This document shows, one piece after another, positions 33,597-45,019 of a DNA stretch of 64,000 nt (position 1 is the stretch's first letter; every line of letters starts with the position of its first letter). Below the pieces are notes generated by a model. That model was not told the origin of the DNA and did not search any database. It was given only the letters and a program-made list of their open reading frames with translations. The position numbers and the translations under genes are program-made. The stretch is from JAGWRA01 sp035534615 (GTDB lineage: Bacteria > Acidobacteriota > Vicinamibacteria > Vicinamibacterales > CAVVIG01), in the NCBI GenBank assembly GCA_035534615.1, contig DATLRO010000092.1, positions 93,205 to 157,204 of the forward strand, read 5' to 3'.

Positions 33597-34211
33597 ATGA
33601 ACTTCCAAACGGATGCTCGACGCCCCGTGCTGGCGCTCGGTCTGGCGGCGCTGGCCGCGGCGACCGTCCTGGCTGCCGGTGCCGGCGTCTCGAAGCAGGC
33701 GGCCGATCAGTTTCAGCGGAAGCTCCAGGCGATTCACGCCCACGCGATGGCCGCCACCGGCCGGCCGCTGCGCACGGCGTTCACCGAGCAGGAGGTGAAC
33801 GCCTACCTGGCGCTGGACGCCGCCGGGGACCTGCCGCACGGCATCCTCGATCCGCGGATCAGCCTGCTGGGGCCGGGACGCCTGAGCGGTCGCGCGATCG
33901 TCGATCTCGATGCCGTGCGCCGTGGGCAGCCGGCGTCGGGGATGCTCAACCCGATGGGCTTCCTGAGCGGGAAGCTGCCGGTGATGGTGATCGGCGTGCT
34001 GCACACGCAGGACGGCCGCGCGCGCTTCGAACTGCAGTCGGCCGAGGTGGGCGGCGTCACGGTGCCGACGGTGGTCATCCAGGAGCTGCTGGCCTATTAC
34101 GCCCGGACGCCGGGGACTCCGAACGGCGTCTCGCTGAATTCCTCCTTTCCGCTTCCCGATCGCATCCAGCAGATCGACGTGCAGCGCGGGCAGGCCATCG
34201 TCATCCAGTGA
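33597..34211 (+). CDS. Exported hypothetical protein
   Basis: 204 residues with an N-terminal signal or anchor (RPVLALGLAALAAATVLAAGAGV). The mature part contains 'FTEQEVNAYLAL', 'LSGRAIVDLDAV' and 'LPVMVIGVLHTQDGRARFELQSAEVGGVTVPTVVIQELLAYYAR', a beta-rich pattern like lipid-binding DUF2993/LolA-type folds, but I cannot assign it. ATG at 33597 with AAAGGA 4 nt upstream. It precedes recG by 19 bp. Confidence 0.7.
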   Translation: MNFQTDARRPVLALGLAALAAATVLAAGAGVSKQAADQFQRKLQAIHAHAMAATGRPLRTAFTEQEVNAYLALDAAGDLPHGILDPRISLLGPGRLSGRAIVDLDAVRRGQPASGMLNPMGFLSGKLPVMVIGVLHTQDGRARFELQSAEVGGVTVPTVVIQELLAYYARTPGTPNGVSLNSSFPLPDRIQQIDVQRGQAIVIQ

Positions 34212-34230
34212 GGCCCGCCCGGGGCGGACC

Positions 34231-36330
34231 ATGACACGCGCAGACGAGATCCTGCGGACGCCGCTGCAGTATCTGAAGGGGGTCGGCCCGCGCCGCGCGG
34301 CCGACCTGCAGCGGGCGGGACTGACGACGGTCGACGATCTGCTGCACCGGTTTCCGATCCGCTACGAGGATCGCAGCCGTCTGCAGTCGATTGCGAGTCT
34401 CCGCCCGGGGCAGGCGGCGTCGGTGGCGGGCGACATCCTCAGCTGCGGCCTGCATCCGACCCGGAAGCCGGGGTTCCGGATCTTCGAGGCGCTGGTCCGC
34501 GACGCCAGCGGCGCCGTCCGCGTCGCCTGGCTCAACCAGCCGTTCCTCCGCGACGTGTTCCAGCCGCATCAGCGCGTCATCCTGTTCGGGCCGGTGGAGG
34601 TGTACGGGGGGACCGGCCTGCAGCTGACGAACCCGCAATACGAAATCATCGAGGCCGACGAGGCGGAGACGGTGCACACCGGACGGATCGTGCCGGTGTA
34701 CGAGAAGATCGGCAGTCTCACGCCGAAGATGCAGCGCCGGCTCGTGCACGAGGCGCTGCAGCGGCTGCCGGACGATCTGGAGGAGCTGCTGCCGGCGCCG
34801 ATCCGGGCGCGGATGCACCTGCCGGGGCGGCGCGAGGCGCTCGCGCAGGCGCACTTTCCGGACGCCGGCACGTCGGTCGACGAGCTGAACCGGTTCCGGA
34901 CGCCGGCCCAGCTGCGGCTGATCGTCGAGGAGTTCTTCCTGTTCCAGCTCGGCCTGCTGGCGCGCCGGCGGCAGATGGATGCGGAGCGCAAGCCGCACCC
35001 GGTGCGGGTGGACGACCGGATCCGCGAGGCGGCCCGCCGGGTGCTGCCGTTCCGGCTGACCGGCGGGCAGCGCCAGGCGCTGAAGGAGATTGTCGGGGAC
35101 CTGCAGCGGCCGCAGCCGATGAACCGCCTGCTGCAGGGGGACGTCGGCGCCGGCAAGACGATCGTGGCGCTGCTCGCCGCCCTCGTGACGATGGAAAACG
35201 GCCTGCAGGTGGCGTTCATGGCGCCGACCGAGATCCTCGCCGAGCAGCACCTGGCGAACCTTCAGCGGCTGCTGGCCGGATCGCGGTTCCGGATGGCGCT
35301 GCTGAAGGGCGGGGGGCGGACGGCGGCGCGCCGGGCGCTGCTGGACGAGATCGCCGCCGGCGGGATCCACCTCGTCGTCGGCACGCACGCGCTCGTGCAG
35401 GAGGCGGTGGCGTTCGCGTCGCTCGGCCTCGTGATCATCGACGAGCAGCACCGGTTCGGCGTCCTGCAGCGGGCGACCCTCCGGGCCAAGGGGCTCCGGC
35501 CGGACGTGCTCGTGATGACGGCAACGCCGATTCCGCGCACGCTGGCGCTCACCGCGTACGGAGACCTCGACGTGTCGGTCATCCGCGACCTGCCGCCCGG
35601 CCGGCTGCCGGTGAAGACGATCGCCAGGCCCGAGTCGCGGCGCGACGAAGTCGAGGCGCTGGTGACGCGCCAGCTGGAGGCCGGACGCCAGGCCTACGTC
35701 GTCTACCCGCTGGTGGAGGAGTCGGCGAAGATCGATCTGAAGGCGGCGACCGCGATGGCGGACCACCTGGCGCAGGAGGTGTTTCCCGCCTACCGGGTGG
35801 CGCTGCTGCACGGCCGGATGAAGGCGGACGCCAAGGAGCGGGTGATGCGCGCCTTTCTCGCCGGCGAGCTGGACGTCCTGGTGTCGACCACTGTCATCGA
35901 GGTCGGCGTGGACGTGCCGAACGCCTCGGTGATGGTGATCGAGCATGCGGAACGGTTCGGCCTGGCGCAGCTGCACCAGCTCCGCGGCCGCGTCGGGCGC
36001 GATGATCACCAGGCGTACTGCGTCCTGGTGTACCAGGCGCCGCTGTCGGACCAGAGCCGCGCGCGGCTCGAGGTCATGACCGGCACGACCGACGGCTTCG
36101 TCATTGCCGAGCGGGACCTCGAGCTGCGCGGGCCGGGCGACTTCTTCGGCACGCGGCAGTCGGGGATGCCGACGCTGCGCGTGGGCGATCTGCTGCGCGA
36201 CCGCGCGGTGATGGAGGAGGCGCGGCGCGAGGCGGCCGCGTGGCTGGACGGCCCGGACGCGTCCCCGGACGTGCTCGAGACGATCCGGCGGACCTGGGCC
36301 GAACGCTTCGGCCTCGTCGGGGTGGGCTAG
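34231..36330 (+). CDS. recG: ATP-dependent DNA helicase RecG
   Basis: A 699-residue branch-migration helicase for stalled forks and recombination intermediates. The N-terminal wedge/OB domain ('PLQYLKGVGPRRAADL', 'IRYEDRS') is followed by superfamily-2 motifs: 'LLQGDVGAGKTIVALL' (Walker A), 'IIDEQHRFGVLQR' (DEQH), 'MTATPIPRTLALTAYGDLDVS', 'ISTTVIEVGVDVPNA'-like, 'QLHQLRGRVGRDDHQAYC' and the C-terminal 'RGPGDFFGTRQSGMP'. Full length and intact. Confidence 0.96.
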   Translation: MTRADEILRTPLQYLKGVGPRRAADLQRAGLTTVDDLLHRFPIRYEDRSRLQSIASLRPGQAASVAGDILSCGLHPTRKPGFRIFEALVRDASGAVRVAWLNQPFLRDVFQPHQRVILFGPVEVYGGTGLQLTNPQYEIIEADEAETVHTGRIVPVYEKIGSLTPKMQRRLVHEALQRLPDDLEELLPAPIRARMHLPGRREALAQAHFPDAGTSVDELNRFRTPAQLRLIVEEFFLFQLGLLARRRQMDAERKPHPVRVDDRIREAARRVLPFRLTGGQRQALKEIVGDLQRPQPMNRLLQGDVGAGKTIVALLAALVTMENGLQVAFMAPTEILAEQHLANLQRLLAGSRFRMALLKGGGRTAARRALLDEIAAGGIHLVVGTHALVQEAVAFASLGLVIIDEQHRFGVLQRATLRAKGLRPDVLVMTATPIPRTLALTAYGDLDVSVIRDLPPGRLPVKTIARPESRRDEVEALVTRQLEAGRQAYVVYPLVEESAKIDLKAATAMADHLAQEVFPAYRVALLHGRMKADAKERVMRAFLAGELDVLVSTTVIEVGVDVPNASVMVIEHAERFGLAQLHQLRGRVGRDDHQAYCVLVYQAPLSDQSRARLEVMTGTTDGFVIAERDLELRGPGDFFGTRQSGMPTLRVGDLLRDRAVMEEARREAAAWLDGPDASPDVLETIRRTWAERFGLVGVG

Positions 36331-36351
36331 CGGCTCCGGCCGGGCGCCTGT

Positions 36352-36927
36352 ATGCGGATCATCGCCGGCACGCTCAAAGGACGACGGCTCGCGGGCCCGA
36401 CGTGGGAGGGGCTGCGTCCGACGTCGGATCGGCTGCGGGAGACGCTGTTCAACGTCCTGCGGGGCGAGGTCGGCGGCGCGCGGGTGCTGGACGCCTGCGC
36501 GGGGACGGGGGCGCTGGGGATCGAGGCGCTGAGCCGCGGGGCGGCGCACGTGACGTTCGTGGAGCAGGACGCGCGCGCCGCGGCGCTCCTCGCGTCGAAC
36601 CTCGAGCACTGCGGGATCGCGGAGGGCTATGCTATCATCCGCGCAGACCTTGGTTCGGCGCTCGCGCGCCTGCGCGAGGCGCCGGGCTTCGACCTCGTGC
36701 TGTTCGATCCGGCGTACGACGCGCCGGATGCCGACGCCCTGATCGCGCTCGCCGGCGGGCGGCTGGCGCCGGGCGGTCTGCTCGTCTACGAGCACGCGCG
36801 GCGCCGCGCGGCGCCCGGACGGGCGGGTCCGCTGGTCCGGGTGCGGGAGATCCGCGCGGGCGACAGCGCCCTGGCGTTCTACCGGCCTGCGGCGCCGGAC
36901 GCGCCGGGTGGAGAGACGGAATCCTGA
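36352..36927 (+). CDS. rsmD: 16S rRNA (guanine966-N2)-methyltransferase RsmD
   Basis: 191 residues, Rossmann methyltransferase. 'MRIIAGTLKGRRL', 'RPTSDRLRETLFNVL', 'VLDACAGTGALGIEALSRGA' and the N2-G motif region 'DLVLFDPAYDAPD' (DPPY variant) are family signatures. Its TGA overlaps the coaD ATG by one base, the common rsmD-coaD arrangement. Confidence 0.94.
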   Translation: MRIIAGTLKGRRLAGPTWEGLRPTSDRLRETLFNVLRGEVGGARVLDACAGTGALGIEALSRGAAHVTFVEQDARAAALLASNLEHCGIAEGYAIIRADLGSALARLREAPGFDLVLFDPAYDAPDADALIALAGGRLAPGGLLVYEHARRRAAPGRAGPLVRVREIRAGDSALAFYRPAAPDAPGGETES

Positions 36928-37436
36928 TGACACATGCCCGGACGGTGGAGCGGCTGGCGGTCTATCCCGGCTCGTTCGATCCGTTGACCAACGGACACGT
37001 CGACATCATCCTGCGGGGGGCCCGGCTGTTCGATCGGATCATCGTCGCCATCCTCGTGAACGCCGAGAAGGCGCCGCTGTTCACGATGCAGGAACGGCTG
37101 GAGATCGCGCGCGAGGTGTTCCGGGAGCAGCCGAACGTCGAGGTGGACACGTTCGACGGCCTGCTCGTCGACTACGTGGTGCGGCGGAGCGCCCACGTGA
37201 TCGTGCGGGGACTGCGTGCGATTTCCGACTTCGAGTTCGAGTTCCAGATGGCGCTCATGAACCGCCGTCTGACGCCGCAGATCGAAACAGTGTTCATGAT
37301 GCCGGCCGAGCAGTACACCTACATCAGCTCGCGGCTCATCAAGGAAGTCTTCTCGCTCGGCGGGCGGGTCAGCGGGCTGGTACCCGACACCGTCGAGGCC
37401 CGCCTGCGGGACAAGCGCGCGAACCTGGCCGGCTGA
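36927..37436 (+). CDS. coaD: Phosphopantetheine adenylyltransferase
   Basis: A 169-residue nucleotidyltransferase catalysing the penultimate CoA step. 'AVYPGSFDPLTNGHVDII' contains the TxxH-type motif. 'VVRGLRAISDFEFEFQMALMNRRL', 'EQYTYISSRLIKEV' (ISSR-K motif) and 'PDTVEARL' are diagnostic. Start ATG at 36927 in a TGATG overlap with rsmD. Confidence 0.95.
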   Translation: MTHARTVERLAVYPGSFDPLTNGHVDIILRGARLFDRIIVAILVNAEKAPLFTMQERLEIAREVFREQPNVEVDTFDGLLVDYVVRRSAHVIVRGLRAISDFEFEFQMALMNRRLTPQIETVFMMPAEQYTYISSRLIKEVFSLGGRVSGLVPDTVEARLRDKRANLAG

Positions 37437-37478
37437 CCGGGCGGGTGCGCCGATCAACGAACGAAGGATACACGGCTC

Positions 37479-38690
37479 ATGCTTGCTGAACGTACCACAC
37501 GGATTGCCTCGTCTCCCACGCTGAAGGTGGCCGCGGAAGCCGACCGGCTCCGCCGCCAGGGGGTCGACGTCGTCGATTTCGGCGCCGGCGAACCCGATTT
37601 TCCGACCCCGGAACACGTCAAGGCGGCCGCGCGCGCCGCGATCGACGCGAACTTCACCAAGTACACGCCGAACGCCGGCATCGCCGAGCTCAAGCAGGCG
37701 ATCTGCGATCGCTATCGCACCGACTACGGCGTCGCCTACACGCCGGCCGAGGTGATCGTCACGGCCGGCGGGAAGCAGGCGCTGTACAACGTCGCGCTGG
37801 CGCTGTTCGGGCCGGGCGACGAGGTGATCGTGCATGCGCCGTACTGGCCCACGCTGACCGAGCAGGTGAAGCTCGCCGACGCGGAGCCGGTGATCGTGCG
37901 GACCCATCCGGAGGACGGCTTTGCGATCAAGGCCGACGCGATCGTGGCCGCGATCACCCCGCGCACCCGCGGCATCCTGATCAATTCCCCCTGCAACCCG
38001 ACCGGCGCCCTGATCAGCGAGGCGGAGCTCGGGAAGATCGCCGACGCGGCCGGCCCGCGCGGCATCTGGGTCGTGATCGACCTCTGCTACGAGCGGCTCA
38101 TCTACGACCCGGTGCCGCACAACCTGCCGAAGGTGCTCGACACCCGGATGCGCGAGCGGACCGTGCTGTGCGGGTCGGCCTCGAAGGCGTACGCCATGAC
38201 CGGCTGGCGCTGCGGCTGGACGCTGGCGCCCGCGGCGGTGATTGCCGCCTGCAACGCCATCCAGAGCCACGCCACGTCGAACGTGGCGTCGGTCTCCCAG
38301 AAGGCCGCGCTGGCGGCCCTGACCGGACCGCAGGCCCCGGTGCAGGCGATGCTCGACGAGTACCGGACGCGGCGGGACACGATGATCGGGTGGCTCAAGG
38401 CCGAGCCCCGGCTGCGCTGCGGCACGCCGGGAGGCGCCTTCTACCTGTTCGTCGACGTCTCCGGCATCCTGTCGCCCGACGGCGTCCGGACGTCGGCCGA
38501 ATTCGCCGAAGCGCTGCTGCGCGACGCGCACGTGGCGCTCACGGCCGGCGAGGCGTTCGATGCGCCCGGGTTCGTCCGGATCTCGTACGCGACGTCGCTC
38601 GACCGGCTGCGCGAAGGGACCGACCGCCTGCTGCAGTTCATCGCGGATCTCGACCGTCGCGCCGCCGCGCCGCGGGTCGCCGGCGCCTGA
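37479..38690 (+). CDS. Class I aminotransferase, aspartate aminotransferase type
   Basis: 403 residues, PLP-dependent. It resembles the Bacillus/Thermus subgroup AspC: 'VVDFGAGEPDFPTPEHV', 'KYTPNAGIAELKQAI', 'YWPTLTEQVKLA', 'NSPCNPTGAL' and the PLP lysine in 'GSASKAYAMTGWRCGW'. It could transaminate Asp and aromatic keto acids (or prephenate), which would fit the aromatic pathway elsewhere in the window, but specificity is not proven. 42 bp after coaD. Confidence 0.9.
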   Translation: MLAERTTRIASSPTLKVAAEADRLRRQGVDVVDFGAGEPDFPTPEHVKAAARAAIDANFTKYTPNAGIAELKQAICDRYRTDYGVAYTPAEVIVTAGGKQALYNVALALFGPGDEVIVHAPYWPTLTEQVKLADAEPVIVRTHPEDGFAIKADAIVAAITPRTRGILINSPCNPTGALISEAELGKIADAAGPRGIWVVIDLCYERLIYDPVPHNLPKVLDTRMRERTVLCGSASKAYAMTGWRCGWTLAPAAVIAACNAIQSHATSNVASVSQKAALAALTGPQAPVQAMLDEYRTRRDTMIGWLKAEPRLRCGTPGGAFYLFVDVSGILSPDGVRTSAEFAEALLRDAHVALTAGEAFDAPGFVRISYATSLDRLREGTDRLLQFIADLDRRAAAPRVAGA

Positions 38691-38740
38691 CGCCGCACGC
38701 GGCGGACGGCCGGCACCGCCGGCCCTCCGCCCAGCACCTG

Positions 38741-40129
38741 ATGGCCATGCTCCCGCCGGACTTCGTCCCGCAGCTCGCGCGGATCGTCGGCGAGCCCTTC
38801 GTGCGCCTGGACGCCGGGGCGCTCGAGACCTACGGGCACGACGCGCTCAACAGGCCGCACCCGCCGGACGCCGTCGTGTTCCCGGCCTCCACCGCCGAGG
38901 TGGCGGCGGTCGCCCGGCTCTGCGACGCGCGGCGCGTGCCGCTCGTCCCGCGCGGGGCCGGCACCGGCTACACCGGCGGCGCCGTGCCGACGCAGGGCGG
39001 CCTCGTCCTGTCGCTTGAGCGCCTCGACCGGATCCTGGAGATCGACGAGGAGAACCTGCTGGCCGTGGTGCAGCCGAACGTCGTGACCGGACGGCTGCAG
39101 GCGGAGGTGGAGCAGCGCGGGCTGTCCTATCCGCCCGATCCGGCCAGCCTGCAGAAATCGGTCATCGGCGGCAACGTGGCCGAGTGCGCCGGCGGGCCGC
39201 ACGCCTTCAAGTACGGCACGACGAAGCGCTACGTGCTCGGACTCGAAGCCGTGCTGCCGACCGGCGAGATCGTCCGGACCGGCTCGAAGGCCGTCAAGAA
39301 CGTCGTCGGCTACGACCTCACGCAGCTCCTCGTCGGCTCCGAAGGCACGCTCGCCATCGTCACCGAGATCGTCCTGCGGCTGGTGCCGAAGCCCCCGGCC
39401 CGGACAACGATCCGGGCGACGTTTGCCGACGTGACCGGGGCGGTCGGCGCCGTCTCGGCGCTCATCCGGGCCCGGGTCGTGCCGGCCGCGCTGGAGCTGA
39501 TCGATCGCGCGTCGCTCGACGCGGTCGCCGCGTACGTCGGCACGCCGCTGGCGCCGGCCGGCACCGGCGCGCTGCTCCTGCTCGAAGTCGACGGCAGTCC
39601 GGCCGCGGTGGAGGAGGAGGCCGGCCGCGTCGAGGAGGCCTGCCGGACCGCCGGCGCCACCGGGCTGCTGCGGGCGCGCACGGAAGCCGAGCGCGATGAT
39701 CTGTGGCGCGTCCGCCGGGAACTGTCCTACGCGCTCCGGGTGATCGCGCCACTGAAGATCAACCACGACGTCGTGGTGCCGCGCGGGCGCGTGCCGCAGC
39801 TGTTCGCCGTGGTGGACCGCCTGCGGGAGGCGCACGCGCTCCGGATCGCCTGCTTCGGCCACGCCGGCGACGGCAATATCCACGTGAATCTGATGGTGGA
39901 TCCGGCCGACACCGGGGAAGTCGAGCGGGCCCGCGCGGCCGAGCGCCGGCTGTTCGAGGCGGTGGTCGCGCTGGAGGGGTCGATCAGCGGCGAGCACGGA
40001 ATAGGGTTCGCGAAGGCGCCGTACCTCGGCCTCGAGCTGTCGCCGGAGACGATCGCGCTGATGCGGCGGGTGAAGGCGGCGTTCGACCCGCACGGGATCC
40101 TGAATCCGGGCAAGATTTTTCCGCAGTGA
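38741..40129 (+). CDS. glcD: FAD-linked oxidase, glycolate oxidase GlcD type
   Basis: 462 residues. A PCMH-type FAD domain ('VPLVPRGAGTGYTGGAVPTQGGLVLSLERLDRI', 'GGNVAECAGGPHAFKYGTTKRYVLGLE') is followed by the C-terminal FAD-oxidase domain with 'KINHDVVVPRG', 'CFGHAGDGNIHVNLM' and 'SGEHGIGFAK'. It should oxidise a 2-hydroxyacid such as glycolate or D-lactate. No glcE or glcF follows, so it may act alone. ATGs at 38741 and 38747 are both possible; neither has a strong Shine-Dalgarno. Confidence 0.9.
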   Translation: MAMLPPDFVPQLARIVGEPFVRLDAGALETYGHDALNRPHPPDAVVFPASTAEVAAVARLCDARRVPLVPRGAGTGYTGGAVPTQGGLVLSLERLDRILEIDEENLLAVVQPNVVTGRLQAEVEQRGLSYPPDPASLQKSVIGGNVAECAGGPHAFKYGTTKRYVLGLEAVLPTGEIVRTGSKAVKNVVGYDLTQLLVGSEGTLAIVTEIVLRLVPKPPARTTIRATFADVTGAVGAVSALIRARVVPAALELIDRASLDAVAAYVGTPLAPAGTGALLLLEVDGSPAAVEEEAGRVEEACRTAGATGLLRARTEAERDDLWRVRRELSYALRVIAPLKINHDVVVPRGRVPQLFAVVDRLREAHALRIACFGHAGDGNIHVNLMVDPADTGEVERARAAERRLFEAVVALEGSISGEHGIGFAKAPYLGLELSPETIALMRRVKAAFDPHGILNPGKIFPQ

Positions 40130-40177
40130 CCACCGGGACCGCCGCGGGCGGTCGCCATGTCGAGGGGAGGCCTCGCG

Positions 40178-40549
40178 ATGTCCAGGACCGTGGCGGTGAT
40201 CGGGGCGTCGAACGACCGGGGGAAATTCGGGAACAAAGCGGTGCGCGCGTATCTGAAGCACGGGTACACCGTCATTCCGATCAACCCCCGTGAGGCGACC
40301 GTCGAAGGGCTGACGGCCTATCCCTCGGTGCTGGCCGTCCCCGGGCCGATCGACATGGCGACGGTGTACGTGCCGCCGGAGATCGGAATGCAGGTCATCG
40401 AGGAACTGGCCCGGAAGCAGATCGGCGAGGTCTGGCTGAATCCGGGCTCGGAGAGCGATGCGCTGATCGAACGCGCGCGCGCGCTCCAGCTGAACCCTGT
40501 CGTCGCCTGCAGCATCATCGGGGTCGGTGAGAACCCCTATCTGTTGTGA
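40178..40549 (+). CDS. CoA-binding domain protein (YccU type)
   Basis: 123 residues, single Rossmann CoA-binding domain: 'VAVIGASNDRGKFGNKAVRAYLKHGYTVIPINP', 'MATVYVPPEIG' and 'VWLNPGSESDALI'. The family is widespread and small, and its cellular role is unknown. The ATG at 40178 has AGGGGAGG 7 nt upstream, better than the ATG at 40157. Confidence 0.88.
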   Translation: MSRTVAVIGASNDRGKFGNKAVRAYLKHGYTVIPINPREATVEGLTAYPSVLAVPGPIDMATVYVPPEIGMQVIEELARKQIGEVWLNPGSESDALIERARALQLNPVVACSIIGVGENPYLL

Positions 40550-40593
40550 CAGGCGCAGACAATTCGAGACGGGGCCGCCAGGCGGGATCCGTC

Positions 40594-40622
40594 TTGACAG
40601 CGCCAGGGGTGTTTCCTATACT
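40594..40622 (+). promoter_or_regulatory. Consensus sigma-70 promoter of rho
   Basis: TTGACA (40594-40599), 17 bp, TATACT (40617-40622). The predicted start near 40629 leaves an 86-nt leader before the rho ATG. Rho is autoregulated in other bacteria, so this leader may carry rut-like unstructured C-rich sequence, which its CCGCTACCACGAGCC stretch resembles. Confidence 0.72.
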
Positions 40623-40714
40623 CACTCGACGATTGACGTCTTCCGCCACGGCGAGTGCGGGGCCCATCTATCCCGCTACCACGAGCCTCAACGCCATTCC
40701 TCGGTTTAGGACCC

Positions 40715-42094
40715 ATGCCAAGTAATCAGAAGCGCCAGGCGCCGGCGCGTCCGTCCAACGGATCCGCTGCCCCCGATCAGACCGCCGTCGATGCCGTCGA
40801 AGCCGCCAAGCCTCAGCCGCCGCGCCGGCCCGGAGACGGGCTCAACATCGGCGAGCTGAAGGACATGAGCATTCAGCACCTCACGCAGATCGCCAAGGAC
40901 ATGAACGTGGCCGGGGCGACCGGGATGCGCAAGCAGGAGCTGATTTTTCAGATCCTGAAGGCGCAGACCGAGCAGAGCGGCTTCATTTTCTCGGAAGGCG
41001 TCCTGGAAGTGCTGCCGGACGGTTTCGGGTTCCTGCGCGCGCCCGACTACAACTACCTGCCGGGGCCGGACGACATCTACGTCTCGCCGTCGCAGATCCG
41101 GAAGTTCGATCTGCAGACGGGGGACACCGTCTCCGGTCAGATTCGGCCGCCGAAGGAAGGGGAGCGGTACTTCGCCCTCATCAAGGTCGAAGCGGTCAAT
41201 TTCGAGCCGCCCGACCAGGCGCGCGACAAGCTGTTCTTCGAGAACCTGACGCCGCTCTATCCGCAGGAGCGGCTCAAGCTGGAGACGACGGCCGAGAATC
41301 TGTCGGCGCGGGTCATGGACCTGATGACGCCGATCGGCAAGGGGCAGCGCGGGCTGATCGTGGCGCCGCCGCGCACCGGCAAGACGATGCTCCTGCAGTC
41401 GATTGCGCAGTCGGTGTCGGCCAACCATCCCGAGGTCTACCTCATCGTGCTGCTCATCGACGAGCGGCCGGAGGAAGTGACCGACATGCAGCGCTCGGTC
41501 GACGGCGAGGTGATCTCGTCGACGTTCGATGAGCCGGCGCAGCGGCACGTGCAGGTGGCCGAGATGGTCATCGAGAAGGCGAAGCGCCTCGTCGAGCACA
41601 AGAAGGACGTCCTCATCCTCCTGGACTCGGTCACCCGGCTCGCGCGCGCCTACAACACGGTGATTCCGCCGTCCGGCAAGGTGCTGTCGGGCGGGCTCGA
41701 TTCGAACGCGCTGCAGAAGCCGAAGCGGTTCTTCGGCGCCGCCCGGAACATCGAGGAAGGCGGCTCGCTCACCATCATGGCGACGGCGCTGATCGACACC
41801 GGCTCCCGCATGGACGACGTGATCTTCGAGGAGTTCAAGGGGACCGGCAACATGGAGATCCACCTGGATCGCAAGCTGGTCGACAAGCGCGTCTTCCCGG
41901 CCATCGACATCCAGAAGAGCGGCACCCGCAAGGAGGAGTTGCTGCTGCCGCGCGAGGATCTCAACCGGATCTGGGTGCTGCGGAAGGTGCTCAACCCGCT
42001 GTCGCCGGTCGAGGCGATGGAACTGCTGCTCGACAAGATGTCGAAGACGAAGTCGAACGCCGACTTCCTGGCGTCGATGCAGAAGATGGGCTAG
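40715..42094 (+). CDS. rho: Transcription termination factor Rho
   Basis: A 459-residue hexameric RNA translocase. A non-conserved Ala/Pro-rich N-tail (1-45) is followed by the Rho-N helical domain (about 46-90), the cold-shock RNA-binding domain ('EGVLEVLPDGFGFLRAPDYNYLPGPDDIYVSPSQIRKF') and the motor: 'GLIVAPPRTGKTMLLQ' (P-loop), 'LLIDERPEEVTDM', 'DSVTRLARAYN' and the Q/R-loop 'SGGLDSNALQKPKRFFGAARN'. ATG at 40715 with AGGA 4 nt upstream. Confidence 0.96.
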   Translation: MPSNQKRQAPARPSNGSAAPDQTAVDAVEAAKPQPPRRPGDGLNIGELKDMSIQHLTQIAKDMNVAGATGMRKQELIFQILKAQTEQSGFIFSEGVLEVLPDGFGFLRAPDYNYLPGPDDIYVSPSQIRKFDLQTGDTVSGQIRPPKEGERYFALIKVEAVNFEPPDQARDKLFFENLTPLYPQERLKLETTAENLSARVMDLMTPIGKGQRGLIVAPPRTGKTMLLQSIAQSVSANHPEVYLIVLLIDERPEEVTDMQRSVDGEVISSTFDEPAQRHVQVAEMVIEKAKRLVEHKKDVLILLDSVTRLARAYNTVIPPSGKVLSGGLDSNALQKPKRFFGAARNIEEGGSLTIMATALIDTGSRMDDVIFEEFKGTGNMEIHLDRKLVDKRVFPAIDIQKSGTRKEELLLPREDLNRIWVLRKVLNPLSPVEAMELLLDKMSKTKSNADFLASMQKMG

Positions 42095-42099
42095 TCCCC

Positions 42100-42327
42100 A
42101 TGGCCTCCATCAAGGTCCGCGAGAACGGTCCGTACCTGGTCGACGTGGGGGAGGACGTGACCCTGGTCGACTGGAACGGCCGGTCGTACCCGATCACGCG
42201 CCGGCCGTTCGCCCTCTGCCGCTGTGGCCAGTCGGCGACCAAGCCGTTCTGCGACGGCACGCACCGCCGGATCGACTTTCAGGGGTCGGAGGCGGCCCCG
42301 GCCGCGCCCGACCCGCCCGCGCGCTGA
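42100..42327 (+). CDS. CDGSH iron-sulfur domain protein
   Basis: 75 residues with 'ALCRCGQSATKPFCDGTHRRIDF', the C-x-C-x(n)-C-D-G-x-H motif that binds a 2Fe-2S cluster with three Cys and one His. It is a single-domain member of the mitoNEET-like family with redox or cluster-transfer roles. It follows rho by 5 bp and converges on clpB 15 bp away. Confidence 0.9.
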   Translation: MASIKVRENGPYLVDVGEDVTLVDWNGRSYPITRRPFALCRCGQSATKPFCDGTHRRIDFQGSEAAPAAPDPPAR

Positions 42328-42342
42328 GCGGTGCCGGCGCCG

Positions 42343-44961
<2,619 letters not shown>

Positions 44962-45019
44962 GATGCGTACCTTCTGCGGTCCGCCGGATCCTCGGTGCGG
45001 CCGTGGCGGCGCCGCGCGC

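Noticed and set aside
34201..36933. 910-codon minus-strand ORF
   Set aside because: Antisense shadow of recG and rsmD with Arg/His/Pro-rich composition.
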